Source of the DNA: Parahaliea mediterranea
GTDB lineage: Bacteria; Pseudomonadota; Gammaproteobacteria; Pseudomonadales; Halieaceae
Assembly: GCF_003402235.1 (NCBI RefSeq)
Contig: NZ_QEWO01000003.1
Location: forward strand, 558,001-622,000
DNA: 64,000 nt
Reading direction: 5' to 3'
The translations under genes and the position numbers were made by a program. Position 1 is the first letter of the stretch; each line of letters starts with the position of its first letter. The notes below the pieces were generated by a model that searched no databases, was not told the origin of the DNA, and saw nothing but the letters and a program-made list of their open reading frames with translations. Below are positions 55,919 through 64,000 of this stretch, piece by piece.

Positions 55919-57139
55919 CTAGCGCGCCGCCACCGCCTCCCGCCGGATGCGCTCCAGCTGCAACCGGTAGTCGTCAATGTCGCCGCGCAGGGTGGCTTCA
56001 TCAATGGCGCGGGCGATATAGGCGGTGGCGGCCGCGTAGTCACCACGCCGATGCTGGATGATGCCAAGGGCATACAGCAGCCGCGCGTCGTCTTTGCGCA
56101 GCCGCAGGGCACGCTGATAGTGGGCCAGGGCGGCGTCCCAGTCCCCGGCCTCGCCGGCCTGGTCGCCCAGCCAGGCGTGGTAGTAGGGGTTGGCTTCGCG
56201 GTAGCGGGCCACACGCTCGGCCCAGTAGGCCCGCTCTGCTTCCCGCCCCTGATGCTGGTAGAGCACCAGCAGGTTGTTCATCGCCGAGCGATCGCCGGCA
56301 TCCTGTTGCAGCGCGTGAAAGTAACTGCGCTCCGCCGCCCCGTACTGCCCCGCCGCCCGGTAGATCGCCCCCACATTCACCCACAGCTGGCCAGTATCGG
56401 GGCTGACCTGCAGGGCCTTCACACTCTGTTGCCAGGCCGCCGCCAGCTCCCCCGCGGCCAGGGCGTCCATGGCCAGGTTGTTGTGGTACAGGGCCAGGGC
56501 CTGGGCGTCTGTCAGAGTGCGGCTGCCGGCAATGTCCGGGGAAGGCAGGGGGTCGATATCCACCATGTACTGCTCGCCATTGGGCAGGCGCACCAGCACG
56601 TTCACATGCAGGCGCAGGGCCACCCGCTCGCCGACGCGCGTCCATTGGGGACGCACCTCCAGCCACTGGTAACGGGCATCCAGGCCGGCCTCCCGGGCCA
56701 GGGCGACAAACAGGTGGGCATAGCTCAGGCAATTGGCCGTGCCGCGATGGAACACCTGCTGCGCGCTACCGTCGGAGAAGGCGTCGTAGCGCATGCCGAG
56801 GGTTCCGCTGCCCTTGATGGCCGAATGCAGGTTAAGCAGCCGCTGGCGCGGCCCGGCGGAGCGCGGGGCATAGCGCGCCACAAAGTCGCGCATGTCATCA
56901 TCAAGCACAAGCAGGCCCGGACTCTGCAACGCTGCAGCCTCGGCCAGCGTCACCACCTGCCCATCGGCCTGCAGTGGCGGCAGCGCCGCCACCGCCGCGC
57001 GCAGAGAGGGCCGGTGGGCACAGGCGCACAGCAGGGCGAAGCAAAACAGCAGGGAAAAGCCGAACAAAGGACGCAGCAGGCACACACGCCGGTTGCCGCA
57101 CCAGCGCCAACATCCTGTGCCGGGCACAGGTTTCGCCAT
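55919..57139 (-). CDS. Lipoprotein with transglutaminase-like and TPR domains
   Basis: 406 residues. A lipoprotein-type signal (LLFCFALLCAC, Cys near 40), a transglutaminase-like domain with GTANCLSYAHLFVALAREAGLDARYQ (catalytic Cys) and LRLHVNVLV (His), followed by tetratricopeptide repeats from about 220 to the end (LWVNVGAIYRAAGQYGAAERSYFHALQ, AALAHYQRALRLRKDDARLLYALGIIQHRRGDYAAA). GGAGGAC precedes the ATG. Probably anchored in the cell envelope; may be a peptidase or a non-enzymatic scaffold. The signal region is unusually Cys/Arg-rich. Confidence 0.82.
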   Translation of the reverse strand: MAKPVPGTGCWRWCGNRRVCLLRPLFGFSLLFCFALLCACAHRPSLRAAVAALPPLQADGQVVTLAEAAALQSPGLLVLDDDMRDFVARYAPRSAGPRQRLLNLHSAIKGSGTLGMRYDAFSDGSAQQVFHRGTANCLSYAHLFVALAREAGLDARYQWLEVRPQWTRVGERVALRLHVNVLVRLPNGEQYMVDIDPLPSPDIAGSRTLTDAQALALYHNNLAMDALAAGELAAAWQQSVKALQVSPDTGQLWVNVGAIYRAAGQYGAAERSYFHALQQDAGDRSAMNNLLVLYQHQGREAERAYWAERVARYREANPYYHAWLGDQAGEAGDWDAALAHYQRALRLRKDDARLLYALGIIQHRRGDYAAATAYIARAIDEATLRGDIDDYRLQLERIRREAVAAR

Positions 57140-57274
57140 GGCGTCCTCCCACGCGCTGCATCGCCAAGCGTACAGCGTGTAAAAACAGCGCGTAGAAAGA
57201 GTATAGCCCGGGGGGGGATCGCCGGAGGGAAGGTGAACGGCGGGCGTACTCGCCGCAGCGCAGGGCTTTAGCCC

Positions 57275-57727
57275 TCAGCCGTATTGCAGCTCGCAGAACA
57301 GGGCGGCCAGTGCCTCCACATAGGCCACGTCCGCCGCCGAAAAGCGGTTGTGTGTGGGGCTGTCGATGTCCAGCACCCCGGTGCAGGTATCCCCCTGCCA
57401 CAGGGGCACCACCACCTCCGAGCGCGAGCGCACGTCGCAGGCGATATGTCCGGGAAAGGCGTGTACATCCGCCACCACCTGGGTGACACCCTGGGCGACC
57501 GCCGTGCCGCACACGCCCTTGCCCACCGGGATGCGCAGGCAGGCCGGGCGCCCCTGGAAGGGCCCCAGCACCAGTTCATCACCGCGCAGGAAGTAAAAGC
57601 CAAGCCAGTTGATATCGTCCAGCTGCTCGTAGAGAAAGGCCGAGAAGTTGGCGGCGTTGGCAATGACATCGGGCTCGCCGGACAGCAGGCCGGTTAGCTG
57701 GAGCCGGGCTTCGTCGAGGGGGAGCAT
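57275..57727 (-). CDS. msrC: Free methionine-(R)-sulfoxide reductase (GAF)
   Basis: 150 residues, GAF fold. The three cysteines of the fRMsr family are present (Cys63 in PACLRI, Cys73 in GKGVCGTA, Cys97 in HIACDV), as are NWLGFYFL and VLDIDSPTHNRFS. Reduces free Met-R-sulfoxide using thioredoxin. Starts 3 bp after cysH, so the two form a sulfur-metabolism operon. Confidence 0.93.
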   Translation of the reverse strand: MLPLDEARLQLTGLLSGEPDVIANAANFSAFLYEQLDDINWLGFYFLRGDELVLGPFQGRPACLRIPVGKGVCGTAVAQGVTQVVADVHAFPGHIACDVRSRSEVVVPLWQGDTCTGVLDIDSPTHNRFSAADVAYVEALAALFCELQYG

Positions 57728-57730
57728 GGC

Positions 57731-58357
57731 TCAGGCCGCGGTGTGCAGCCCGCACTCCCGGCCATCCATCACCTTGGTGGGGTCAAAATAATGCTTGCAG
57801 GTCGGCAGCCCGTGCTGCGCCATGTAGGCGTCCACCTGCGCGTCGGACCAGTAGAAAATCGGCGCCACCTTCACAATGCCCCGGGCATCGTGCGACACAA
57901 CATCCAGGGTCTTGCGGTGTTCGGTCTCTTCCCGGCGAATGCCGGTCAGCCAGAAGTCCGGCTGGAAGTCGGCCAGGGCGCGGTCGAAGGGCTCCAGCTT
58001 CACCTGGCGGGTGAACTCCGCGTGGCGCGCTTCCTCGTCCACCGTGGGAATGCCACCCATGATGGCGTTGCGGCGCTCCGAGGTCATCTGCGGCGAGTAG
58101 ACGTGGATGTTCAGTTTGAGGTCGCGAATCAAGCGCTCCGCCACCACATAGGTGTCGCGCAGGTTGTAGCCGGTGTCCACCCAGATGGTGGGCACCGAAG
58201 GGTCCACCTGGCTCACCAGGTGCAGCATTACCGCCGCGTTACGCCCCATACTGGTGGTGGCAATCGTGCGCCCACCCTGGGCAAGCGCCCAGCGCACAAT
58301 GGCCTCGGGAGAGGCATTGCGCAGTTCGGCATTGGCGCTGTCGATGTTCAGTTGCAA
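57731..58357 (-). CDS. cysH: Phosphoadenylyl-sulfate reductase
   Basis: About 208 residues: SPEAIVRWALAQGG, VDTGYNLRDTYVVAERLI, YSPQMTSERRNA, FWLTGIRREETEHRKTLDVVS, KVAPIFYWSDAQVDAYM and the catalytic ECGLH C-terminus. The paired Cys-Cys motifs of APS reductases are missing, so PAPS is the likely substrate; thioredoxin is the donor. The start is set at TTG 58357 (AAGG 11 bases upstream). A longer frame to an ATG at 58507 would run through an AT-rich segment holding the promoter and encodes unlikely sequence. TTSMG replaces the usual SSSFG substrate loop. Confidence 0.85.
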   Translation of the reverse strand: MQLNIDSANAELRNASPEAIVRWALAQGGRTIATTSMGRNAAVMLHLVSQVDPSVPTIWVDTGYNLRDTYVVAERLIRDLKLNIHVYSPQMTSERRNAIMGGIPTVDEEARHAEFTRQVKLEPFDRALADFQPDFWLTGIRREETEHRKTLDVVSHDARGIVKVAPIFYWSDAQVDAYMAQHGLPTCKHYFDPTKVMDGRECGLHTAA

Positions 58358-58392
58358 AGCGGAATGGGCCTTGTGGGTGTATGAGACGCGAA

Positions 58393-58421
58393 ACTTTAAT
58401 GAATCAAAACAGCAGAGACAA
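58393..58421 (-). promoter_or_regulatory. Candidate sigma70 promoter for cysH-msrC
   Basis: TTGTCT (minus strand, 58416-58421), 17-bp spacer, TAAAGT (58393-58398), in a locally AT-rich stretch 36 bp upstream of the TTG start. Confidence 0.55.
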
Positions 58422-58506
58422 ATAACGATCGGGTATATGGTTATAGCCGCCCGCACGCTCTCCGCGCCTGAACCATTGCGCCAGTTTGCCTGGCACTTTG
58501 CCAACA

Positions 58507-58535
58507 TTGCCGGCGGCTACCGGGGCGCCAATACT
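58507..58535 (+). promoter_or_regulatory. Candidate sigma70 promoter for nitronate monooxygenase
   Basis: TTGCCG (58507-58512), 17-bp spacer, AATACT (58530-58535), 32 bp before the start codon. Confidence 0.4.
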
Positions 58536-58567
58536 GGGCCGATAAAAGTCATCTCTGGAGCAACACC

Positions 58568-59695
58568 ATGGCCAACCCCCTGTGTGCAAAACTCGGCATC
58601 GACTACCCCATCTTCGCCTTCACCCACTGCCGCGACGTGGTGGTGGCGGTGAGCAAGGCCGGCGGCATTGGCGTACTGGGCGCCGTCGGCTTCACCCCGG
58701 AGCAATTAAAAGAAGAACTGGACTGGATTGACGAGCACATCGGCGACAAGCCCTACGGCGTGGACATCGTCATTCCCCAGAAGTACGAAGGCATGGGCGA
58801 CATGAGTGCCGAGGAACTGGAGAAAAAGCTGTGGGAGATGGTGCCGAAGGAACACATCGACTTCGCCCAGAAACTGCTGGCCGATCACGGCGTGCCCGAG
58901 TGGCCCGACGGCAGCACCAGCATGGGCCTGCTGGGCTGGACCGAGGCCAGCGCCACCCCCCTGCTGCAGGAAGCCCTGACCCGACCCAAGTGCAAACTGA
59001 TCGCCAACGCCCTGGGTACCCCGCCGGCGGACAAAATCAAACAGGTGCAGGACTCCGGCCGCCTGATCGGCGCCCTGTGCGGCAAGGTCAAGCAGGCCGT
59101 GGCCCACAAGAACGCGGGCCTGGACTTTGTGGTTGCCCAAGGCGGTGAAGGTGGCGGCCACACCGGCGATGTGGGGTCGGTGGTGCTGTGGCCGCAGATT
59201 GTCGATGCCATTGGCGATTTGCCCATGCTCGCCGCCGGCGGCATCGGCAACGGCCGGCAGATTGCCGCCGCCCTGGCCATGGGCGCCGCCGGGGTGTGGA
59301 CCGGCTCCCTCTGGCTCACCGTGGAAGAAGCCCACACCCAGCCGGCGCAGAAGCAGTCGCTGCTGGACGCCACCAGCGAAGACACCGTGCGCTCCCGCTC
59401 CTGGACCGGCAAATCCTGCCGCATGCTGAAAAACGAATGGACCGAGGCATGGGCCCGGGAAGACACCCCCGAACCCCTGGGCATGCCGCTGCAGGGGCTA
59501 GTGACCTCCGACGGCATCCGTCGCACCTCTGTTTACGCCGACAAGGGCGAGTGCCAGAAAGTGGCCTTCAATCCCTGCGGACAGGTGATCGGCCAGATCA
59601 ACCAGGTGGAATCCTGCCGCCAGGTGATGCAGCGCCTGCTGGAAGAGTACGTGGATGCCGTGGGCATGGCGGGGGCAATGCTGCCGGACAGCTGA
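58568..59695 (+). CDS. Nitronate monooxygenase / 2-nitropropane dioxygenase family FMN enzyme
   Basis: 375 residues, TIM-barrel FMN oxidoreductase: YPIFAFTHCRDVVVAVSKAGGIGVLGAVG, VVAQGGEGGGHTGDVGSVVLWPQIVDAI and LAAGGIGNGRQIAAALAMGAAGVWTGSLW are the flavin-site blocks. GGAG lies upstream of the ATG. Members oxidise nitronates or reduce quinones and other substrates; this longer form is common in marine and actinobacterial genomes and its substrate is unclear. Followed by a strong bidirectional terminator. Confidence 0.9.
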   Translation: MANPLCAKLGIDYPIFAFTHCRDVVVAVSKAGGIGVLGAVGFTPEQLKEELDWIDEHIGDKPYGVDIVIPQKYEGMGDMSAEELEKKLWEMVPKEHIDFAQKLLADHGVPEWPDGSTSMGLLGWTEASATPLLQEALTRPKCKLIANALGTPPADKIKQVQDSGRLIGALCGKVKQAVAHKNAGLDFVVAQGGEGGGHTGDVGSVVLWPQIVDAIGDLPMLAAGGIGNGRQIAAALAMGAAGVWTGSLWLTVEEAHTQPAQKQSLLDATSEDTVRSRSWTGKSCRMLKNEWTEAWAREDTPEPLGMPLQGLVTSDGIRRTSVYADKGECQKVAFNPCGQVIGQINQVESCRQVMQRLLEEYVDAVGMAGAMLPDS

Positions 59696-59713
59696 GACGC
59701 TCCGGCGATACCC

Positions 59714-59747
59714 AAAAGGGCGGCACCGCACGGCGGGCCGCCCTTTT
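59714..59747. terminator. Bidirectional intrinsic terminator
   Basis: Perfect 11-bp arms AAAAGGGCGGC and GCCGCCCTTTT around a GC loop, with T-runs on either strand. It serves both the nitronate monooxygenase gene and the oppositely transcribed TonB receptor. Confidence 0.9.
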
Positions 59748-59794
59748 GCGTGTGAGGGGCGCCCGATGAGCGGGCGCCCTGTGCTAGCGGATGA

Positions 59795-62146
59795 TCAGAA
59801 GGATACCTGCAGGCTCAACCAGTAGTTGCGACCCGCGGCCATCACGTTGTAGTGGTCGGTGAAGATCACTTCGTCGGAGTCGGCGTCATAGAGTCCGTCG
59901 CCGTTGATGTCGACAAAGTCTGTGCTGTAGGTGGTGAAGTCTTCATCCAGCAGGTTGTTGACGCGGCCGGTGAGGGCAATGTTGTCGGTGATGGCGTAAC
60001 GGATGCCCAGGTTCCACAAGTCGTAGTTTTCATAGTACTGGGCCTTGTCCAGCAACTCGTTCCAGCCGCGGTAGCGGTCGGAGCGCAGCTCGCCCTGCAG
60101 GGTCAGGGTCAGGCTGTCGAGCACCTGCCAGTCCAGGGTCACATTGGCCATGTGCTCGGCGGTGTTGGTCAGGGGCCTGCCTTCCTCGGGGCCGCTTTGC
60201 TGTTCGCTGTCGGTCCAGGTGTAGTTGGCGTTCAGGGTCCAGCGCTCGCTGATCAGGTAGCGGCCGGCCACTTCCACACCCTGCAGGTCAACCTCGTCGA
60301 TGTTGATCTTCTGGCTGTAGGTGCTGTAACCGAGCTGGTCGTAGGCACCCAGGTTCACGCAGGGGCGCACACCGCCGGTGGCCTCGCAGCTCAGCACGGT
60401 GTCGCCGCGGGCGATTTTGTCCTCGAAGCTGGTGTTGAAGTAGGTGATGTTGAATTTGTGGCCGTCTTCACCGTCCCAGTACAGGGCCACTTCACTGTTC
60501 ACGCTGGTTTCCGGCTCCAGCTCGGGGTTGCCGGCGAAGGGCGAGGTGCCCTGGCCGCCAAAGCCGGTGATGCCGTCGTAGAGGTCGGTGGTCTGGGGCG
60601 TTTTGTAGCCGGTGGCCACCCCGCCCTTGACGGTCCAGGTGGGGCTCAGGCTGTATACGCCGTACAGGCGCGGCGATACCTGGCTGCCGAACACGTCGTG
60701 CTCGTCGTAGCGCACGCCGGCGGTGACCGTGAGCGGGGTGATGGGGCTCCAGCTGTCTTCGACGAACAGGGAGTACATTTTCTGTTCCTGCACCGCGCCG
60801 GGGCTGTTGCTCTCCATGCCGAACACGCCGTCTTCCAGCTCGCCGTCAATCACCTGCCCACCAATCACCAGCATGTGGCTGCCGAAGGCCTGCAGCGGAA
60901 TATCCAGGCGTGCATCCAGGGTGTACTGGCTGCTGTCCAGCGGGCGGGCGGGGCGCGGCAGGAAGGTGGCCTCGGCCAGGTCCTTGCGCGCCTGTTCTTC
61001 CATGCCGGCGTAGGCGCCGGTGCCGTAGTACATCTGTGCCAGCAGCAGGCGCTCGTCAACGGTCAGCGGCAGGGTGCGGCCTTCGTTCTTGGTGTCCACG
61101 TAGGCCAGGCTCACGGTGCTGGTGCCGAAGTTCCAGTTGCCCTCGTGGCTGATGGACCACCACTCGCGGCTGAACTCCTGATCCGCCGCGTAGCCGGCGC
61201 GGGGGTTGAGCTGCCCACGGCGCTCCTGCCACAGGGCTTCGATATTGTCCTTGGTGCCCAGCGGATAGCTCAGTTCGCCGGTTTGCGGGTTGGTGAAGGG
61301 GGTGTTGTCGTACACCTGGTTGGACTTGTCGTAGTCCAGGCGCAGGGTATTGCGATCGCCCGGCGTCCAGGTGAGGGTGAAACCGTATTCCTTGGTCTCG
61401 CTCTCCACGGTGCGGCCGCCGCCGCCAAAGCCGACGCTGCGCACATGAATGTCGCCATTGGGGTCGCGGATGGGATCAAGCTCGGGTGAGGAGGCCTCGG
61501 TTTCGTAGTAGCTGCCGCGCACGCCCAGGCCCAGCACGCCTTCGATCAGCGGGCCAGTGGCGCTGAAGTCCACCTGCATGTCGTTGCCGAAGTCGTCGTT
61601 CTCCTGCATCGTGCCGCTGATGCTGCTGGAGCCGTACCACTCATCGGACACCTTCTTGGTGATGATGTTGATCACCCCGCCCAGGGCGTCGGCGCCGTAG
61701 AGGGTGGAGGCCGGGCCGCGGATAATCTCGATGCGCTCAATGGCCTCCGCCGGGGGCATGTGGCCAAAGGCATTGCCGCCGAAGTTGTTGGGGTAGATGT
61801 CGCCGTGGTTGTTCTGGCGCTTGCCGTCGATCAGGTAGAGGGTGTACTCGCCGGTGAGGCCGCGCATGCTGACGCTGCCCTGGCCGGTTTTGTCGCGGGT
61901 GGTGCCAATGTCGATGCCCTCCTGGTACTTGAGCATGTCCAGCAGATTGACGTGGGGGCGCGACAGAATCTCCTGCTGGGAGATCACCGAAATGCTCGCG
62001 GGCGCGTCGGTCAGCTTTTGTTCGTAGCCGGAGGCGGTAACGACCATTTCCTCCATGGCGGGCTTTTTGTCGGCGATGGCGGCTGGCGCCAGTGTCAGCG
62101 AAATAGCGGCAGCCAGTGCGCCGCGCTGGAAGGTGGCAGATGTCAT
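59795..62146 (-). CDS. Fur-regulated TonB-dependent iron/siderophore receptor
   Basis: 783 residues from the ATG at 62146 (AGGGGT upstream, then signal peptide ending AAIA-D). Plug domain EEMVVTASGYEQKLTDAPASISVISQQEIL and IERIEIIRGPASTLYGADALGGVINIITKK, then a 22-strand-type barrel with a C-terminal YWLSLQVSF. GPASTLYGADALGGVINIITKK and the overall length place it with CirA/FepA-like catecholate receptors. A Fur box 37 bp upstream supports iron regulation. No transporter gene is adjacent, so it feeds a system elsewhere. Contains an EF-hand-like VDINGDGLYDADSD loop near the C-terminus. Confidence 0.92.
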   Translation of the reverse strand: MTSATFQRGALAAAISLTLAPAAIADKKPAMEEMVVTASGYEQKLTDAPASISVISQQEILSRPHVNLLDMLKYQEGIDIGTTRDKTGQGSVSMRGLTGEYTLYLIDGKRQNNHGDIYPNNFGGNAFGHMPPAEAIERIEIIRGPASTLYGADALGGVINIITKKVSDEWYGSSSISGTMQENDDFGNDMQVDFSATGPLIEGVLGLGVRGSYYETEASSPELDPIRDPNGDIHVRSVGFGGGGRTVESETKEYGFTLTWTPGDRNTLRLDYDKSNQVYDNTPFTNPQTGELSYPLGTKDNIEALWQERRGQLNPRAGYAADQEFSREWWSISHEGNWNFGTSTVSLAYVDTKNEGRTLPLTVDERLLLAQMYYGTGAYAGMEEQARKDLAEATFLPRPARPLDSSQYTLDARLDIPLQAFGSHMLVIGGQVIDGELEDGVFGMESNSPGAVQEQKMYSLFVEDSWSPITPLTVTAGVRYDEHDVFGSQVSPRLYGVYSLSPTWTVKGGVATGYKTPQTTDLYDGITGFGGQGTSPFAGNPELEPETSVNSEVALYWDGEDGHKFNITYFNTSFEDKIARGDTVLSCEATGGVRPCVNLGAYDQLGYSTYSQKINIDEVDLQGVEVAGRYLISERWTLNANYTWTDSEQQSGPEEGRPLTNTAEHMANVTLDWQVLDSLTLTLQGELRSDRYRGWNELLDKAQYYENYDLWNLGIRYAITDNIALTGRVNNLLDEDFTTYSTDFVDINGDGLYDADSDEVIFTDHYNVMAAGRNYWLSLQVSF

Positions 62147-62182
62147 GTTGTTTTTACCCCTGGAGCTTATCAATAATGCAAA

Positions 62183-62197
62183 CGATAATGATTATTG
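62183..62197 (-). promoter_or_regulatory. Fur box upstream of TonB receptor
   Basis: On the minus strand CAATAATCATTATCG matches 12 of 15 positions of the 7-1-7 Fur consensus TGATAATCATTATCA. It lies 37 bp upstream of the receptor start, in an AT-rich stretch fitting the promoter. Confidence 0.75.
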
Positions 62198-62321
62198 ATT
62201 GACTGAAAACAATCTACAGGGAGTTGTTATAGGATTTACCTATCAGGGGCCTGGGAGACCGATAAAACAGGCCCTGCAGCAAGCCTGATCAGGCCAGACC
62301 CTATCGGGCCGGGCCACGTCA

Positions 62322-62349
62322 GGCCAAACCGGGCCGGGCCAAACCGGGC
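62322..62349. repeat. Short direct repeats in FG-GAP/receptor spacer
   Basis: GGCCAAACCGGGC occurs at 62322-62334 and 62337-62349 (period 15), within a larger GGGCC/AGGCC-rich stretch from about 62290. It follows the FG-GAP stop codon; no hairpin with a T-run is evident. Confidence 0.65.
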
Positions 62350-62368
62350 AAAACTGCGCCATCCTTAG

Positions 62369-63991
62369 TTAGTGAGCGGCAGCCCGCTTGTTCGGTGCAA
62401 CCCGGGTAGAGCGCGGGTCGTAGTGCGCGCGCCAGTCGGCAGGCGGCAGTGGCAGGTGGCGGCTCTCCTGTTGCCGGGCCGGGGCAAAGGCCGGCTCGGC
62501 CTGCGCGCTGCGGCGCTGCTCCAGCCAGAACACCCCATCGAAGCTGCCGGCATTGCCGCGGGTGGCCACAAAATCCAGGTCGCCGTCACCGTCCATGTCA
62601 CGGGGCAGAAACTCGTCGTACATGCCGCGCACCCGGCGCGCAATATCATGCCGCGGCCAGTCGCCGGCGCCGTCTGTGGCGCCCGGGTTCTCGAACCAGG
62701 CCAGCCGGCCGGTGGAATCGCTGGGGGTGACGCGGGGGTCGTCGTAGTCGCGGGAGGCTCCGGAATAGGCCCCGGCAAGCACGTTCACCCCGGAATAACC
62801 GCCGACCATCACATCGAGGTCACCATCTCCGTCGATATCCGCCAGGGCGTAACCGGTGAGCCAGTCCGGCAGGAAGTCGCCGATCCGGTGGTAGCGCCAG
62901 GGCGCATCCAGGGTGGCGGGCTGGGCCAGCCAGCCCAGTTTCATGGCTGCCACCTTGCCAGCCACGGACTCCATGACCACCAGCACCAGGTCCTGCCGGC
63001 CATCGCCGTTCAAGTCGCTGACGGCGGCATGGAAGGCGCTGCTGCCCGCAGACCAGTCCGCCGCCGTGGCAAAGCCGGCGGCGATGCTGATCTCGTGCAC
63101 GCGGGTGGCGAGCGCATTGGTCGCTTTGTTGGCACCGGCCTTGGTTTTAGCCCCGGGCCCCAGGTTTTCCACCAGGAACAGCCGGTTTTCCAGCCGCGAG
63201 GCAGCCAGCACATCGGCGTCGCCGTCGCTGTCGATGTCCACCGGTAGGGCAATATTCGGCACACCTTCGCGCAGCAGCACCTGCTCCCGCCAGCTGTCTG
63301 CCGCCAGCGGGTCGCCGTGCAGGGTGAGCAGGGAGGTGGTGCCCTCCAGGGGTTCGCCGGCCTGCGGGTCGATCACGTCGCTGCCGCCCTTGTTGGCCGC
63401 CAGCACATCCAGCTGGCCATCGCGATCCACATCGGCGAGGAACACCCGCAGCCAGGAGCCGCGCCCCCGGGTGGGCGCGGGGATCACATGCGGCCAGCGC
63501 CCGCTGCGGACGCCCTCGCCGGGGTTTTGGTAGTACACCAGGTGGCCTTCTTCGCAGGCAAAGAACAGATCCAGGCGGCCGTCACCGTTGATGTCGCCAA
63601 TGGCGACATCTTCCGCCGCCGCGGCAATGGCCCCCTCGCCCAGGGTCACCAGGGTCCAGCGATCGGGGTCGGCGCTGCCGAAGGCGATGCGCAGATGGTT
63701 GGAGTCTTCGTGTACCGACACCACGTCGGCAAAGCCGTCGCCGTCGATATCGGCCATTTTCAGGCCATCGCCGCCCCGGATGGGCAGGCCGCCGTTGATG
63801 TCTTCGCTGTCGATGAGGTGTTCGGCCCAGCTGATATACGTGCCATCCGCGGCGCGCGCCCGGCTGGGGGTTTCGGCCACGGTGAGCACGGTGTCTTGCG
63901 CCGCGCTCACCGCCGCCGGCACCAGCAGGGCTGCGGTCACCAGCGCAGGGAAAAGCGCGAACGCCAGTACAGACTGCAGGCGCACCCTCAA
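62369..63991 (-). CDS. Secreted FG-GAP/VCBS-repeat protein (start uncertain, near window edge)
   Basis: Up to 540 residues. Signal peptide at the N-terminus (LAFALFPALVTAALLVPAAVSAAQ) and at least six FG-GAP repeats, each with a calcium-binding DxDxDG loop (ADIDGDGFADVV, GDINGDGRLDLF, ADVDRDGQLDVL, VDIDSDGDADVL, SDLNGDGRQDLV, ADIDGDGDLDVM, RDMDGDGDLDFV), forming a predicted beta-propeller. The start shown is a TTG at the window edge; a GTG six bases on is an alternative, or the gene may begin outside the window. Such proteins are extracellular or periplasmic binding scaffolds. It lies upstream of the iron receptor on the same strand. Confidence 0.85.
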   Translation of the reverse strand: MRVRLQSVLAFALFPALVTAALLVPAAVSAAQDTVLTVAETPSRARAADGTYISWAEHLIDSEDINGGLPIRGGDGLKMADIDGDGFADVVSVHEDSNHLRIAFGSADPDRWTLVTLGEGAIAAAAEDVAIGDINGDGRLDLFFACEEGHLVYYQNPGEGVRSGRWPHVIPAPTRGRGSWLRVFLADVDRDGQLDVLAANKGGSDVIDPQAGEPLEGTTSLLTLHGDPLAADSWREQVLLREGVPNIALPVDIDSDGDADVLAASRLENRLFLVENLGPGAKTKAGANKATNALATRVHEISIAAGFATAADWSAGSSAFHAAVSDLNGDGRQDLVLVVMESVAGKVAAMKLGWLAQPATLDAPWRYHRIGDFLPDWLTGYALADIDGDGDLDVMVGGYSGVNVLAGAYSGASRDYDDPRVTPSDSTGRLAWFENPGATDGAGDWPRHDIARRVRGMYDEFLPRDMDGDGDLDFVATRGNAGSFDGVFWLEQRRSAQAEPAFAPARQQESRHLPLPPADWRAHYDPRSTRVAPNKRAAAH

Positions 63992-64000
63992 GCCGCCCGC

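Overview
The window looks like core chromosome from a GC-rich, aerobic, free-living gammaproteobacterium, most probably a marine member of the Halieaceae/Cellvibrionales type. The inference rests on the gene order nnr-tsaE-amiB-mutL-miaA-hfq-hflX-hflK-hflC-(DUF2065)-hisZ-purA, on three TonB-dependent receptors, and on marine-type accessory genes (Anbu protease locus, nitronate monooxygenase, FG-GAP protein). There is no transposase, integrase, phage gene, CRISPR array, rRNA or tRNA in view. Genes are very tightly packed, and most convergent pairs meet with 0-8 bp between stops or overlap.

Layout. 1-7.2 kb (minus strand): a nutrient-scavenging locus with a secreted esterase-like alpha/beta hydrolase, a large TonB receptor, an intrinsic terminator, then secreted M20 and Tat-exported M24 peptidases. 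7.5-10.3 kb: NfeD/SPFH membrane pair with a HigA-like HTH gene, then two lipoprotein genes, one of them a nuclease-fold protein with altered catalytic residues. 10.4-12.1 kb: an exported single-chain fusion of a MetX-like alpha/beta hydrolase and a cyclophilin. 12.3-16.8 kb: PAS-LuxR regulator, APH-like phosphotransferase and a TonB receptor preceded by four 16-bp tandem repeats. 16.9-22.7 kb: dinB, DUF454, and an Anbu proteasome-like protease opposite a metallopeptidase/alpha-E/ATP-grasp operon. 22.9-30.2 kb: molybdopterin oxidoreductase, LemA + M48 peptidase, AraC-type regulator, membrane diguanylate cyclase.

30.2-43.2 kb is the conserved minus-strand block for adenylate synthesis, histidine regulation, FtsH modulation (HflKC), ribosome rescue (HflX), Hfq, tRNA modification (MiaA, TsaE), mismatch repair (MutL), cell-wall amidase and NAD(P)HX repair. 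43.4-53.6 kb holds queG, an FHA membrane protein, orn, rsgA, psd, phoH, rnb and asnS. 53.7-59.7 kb holds SYLF and SDR proteins, a PPOX-fold protein, a transglutaminase-like/TPR lipoprotein, msrC-cysH and nitronate monooxygenase. 59.8-64 kb holds a Fur-box-controlled iron TonB receptor and an FG-GAP repeat protein that reaches the window edge.

Most interesting signals: the hydrolase-cyclophilin fusion, the 4 x 16-bp repeat array before a TonB receptor, the rearranged Anbu locus, a perfect inverted repeat in the hfq leader, and several genes (dinB, rsgA, the diguanylate cyclase) whose only visible -10 box lies 6-7 nt from the start codon, suggesting leaderless mRNAs. All promoter and function calls are by eye; no database search was possible.
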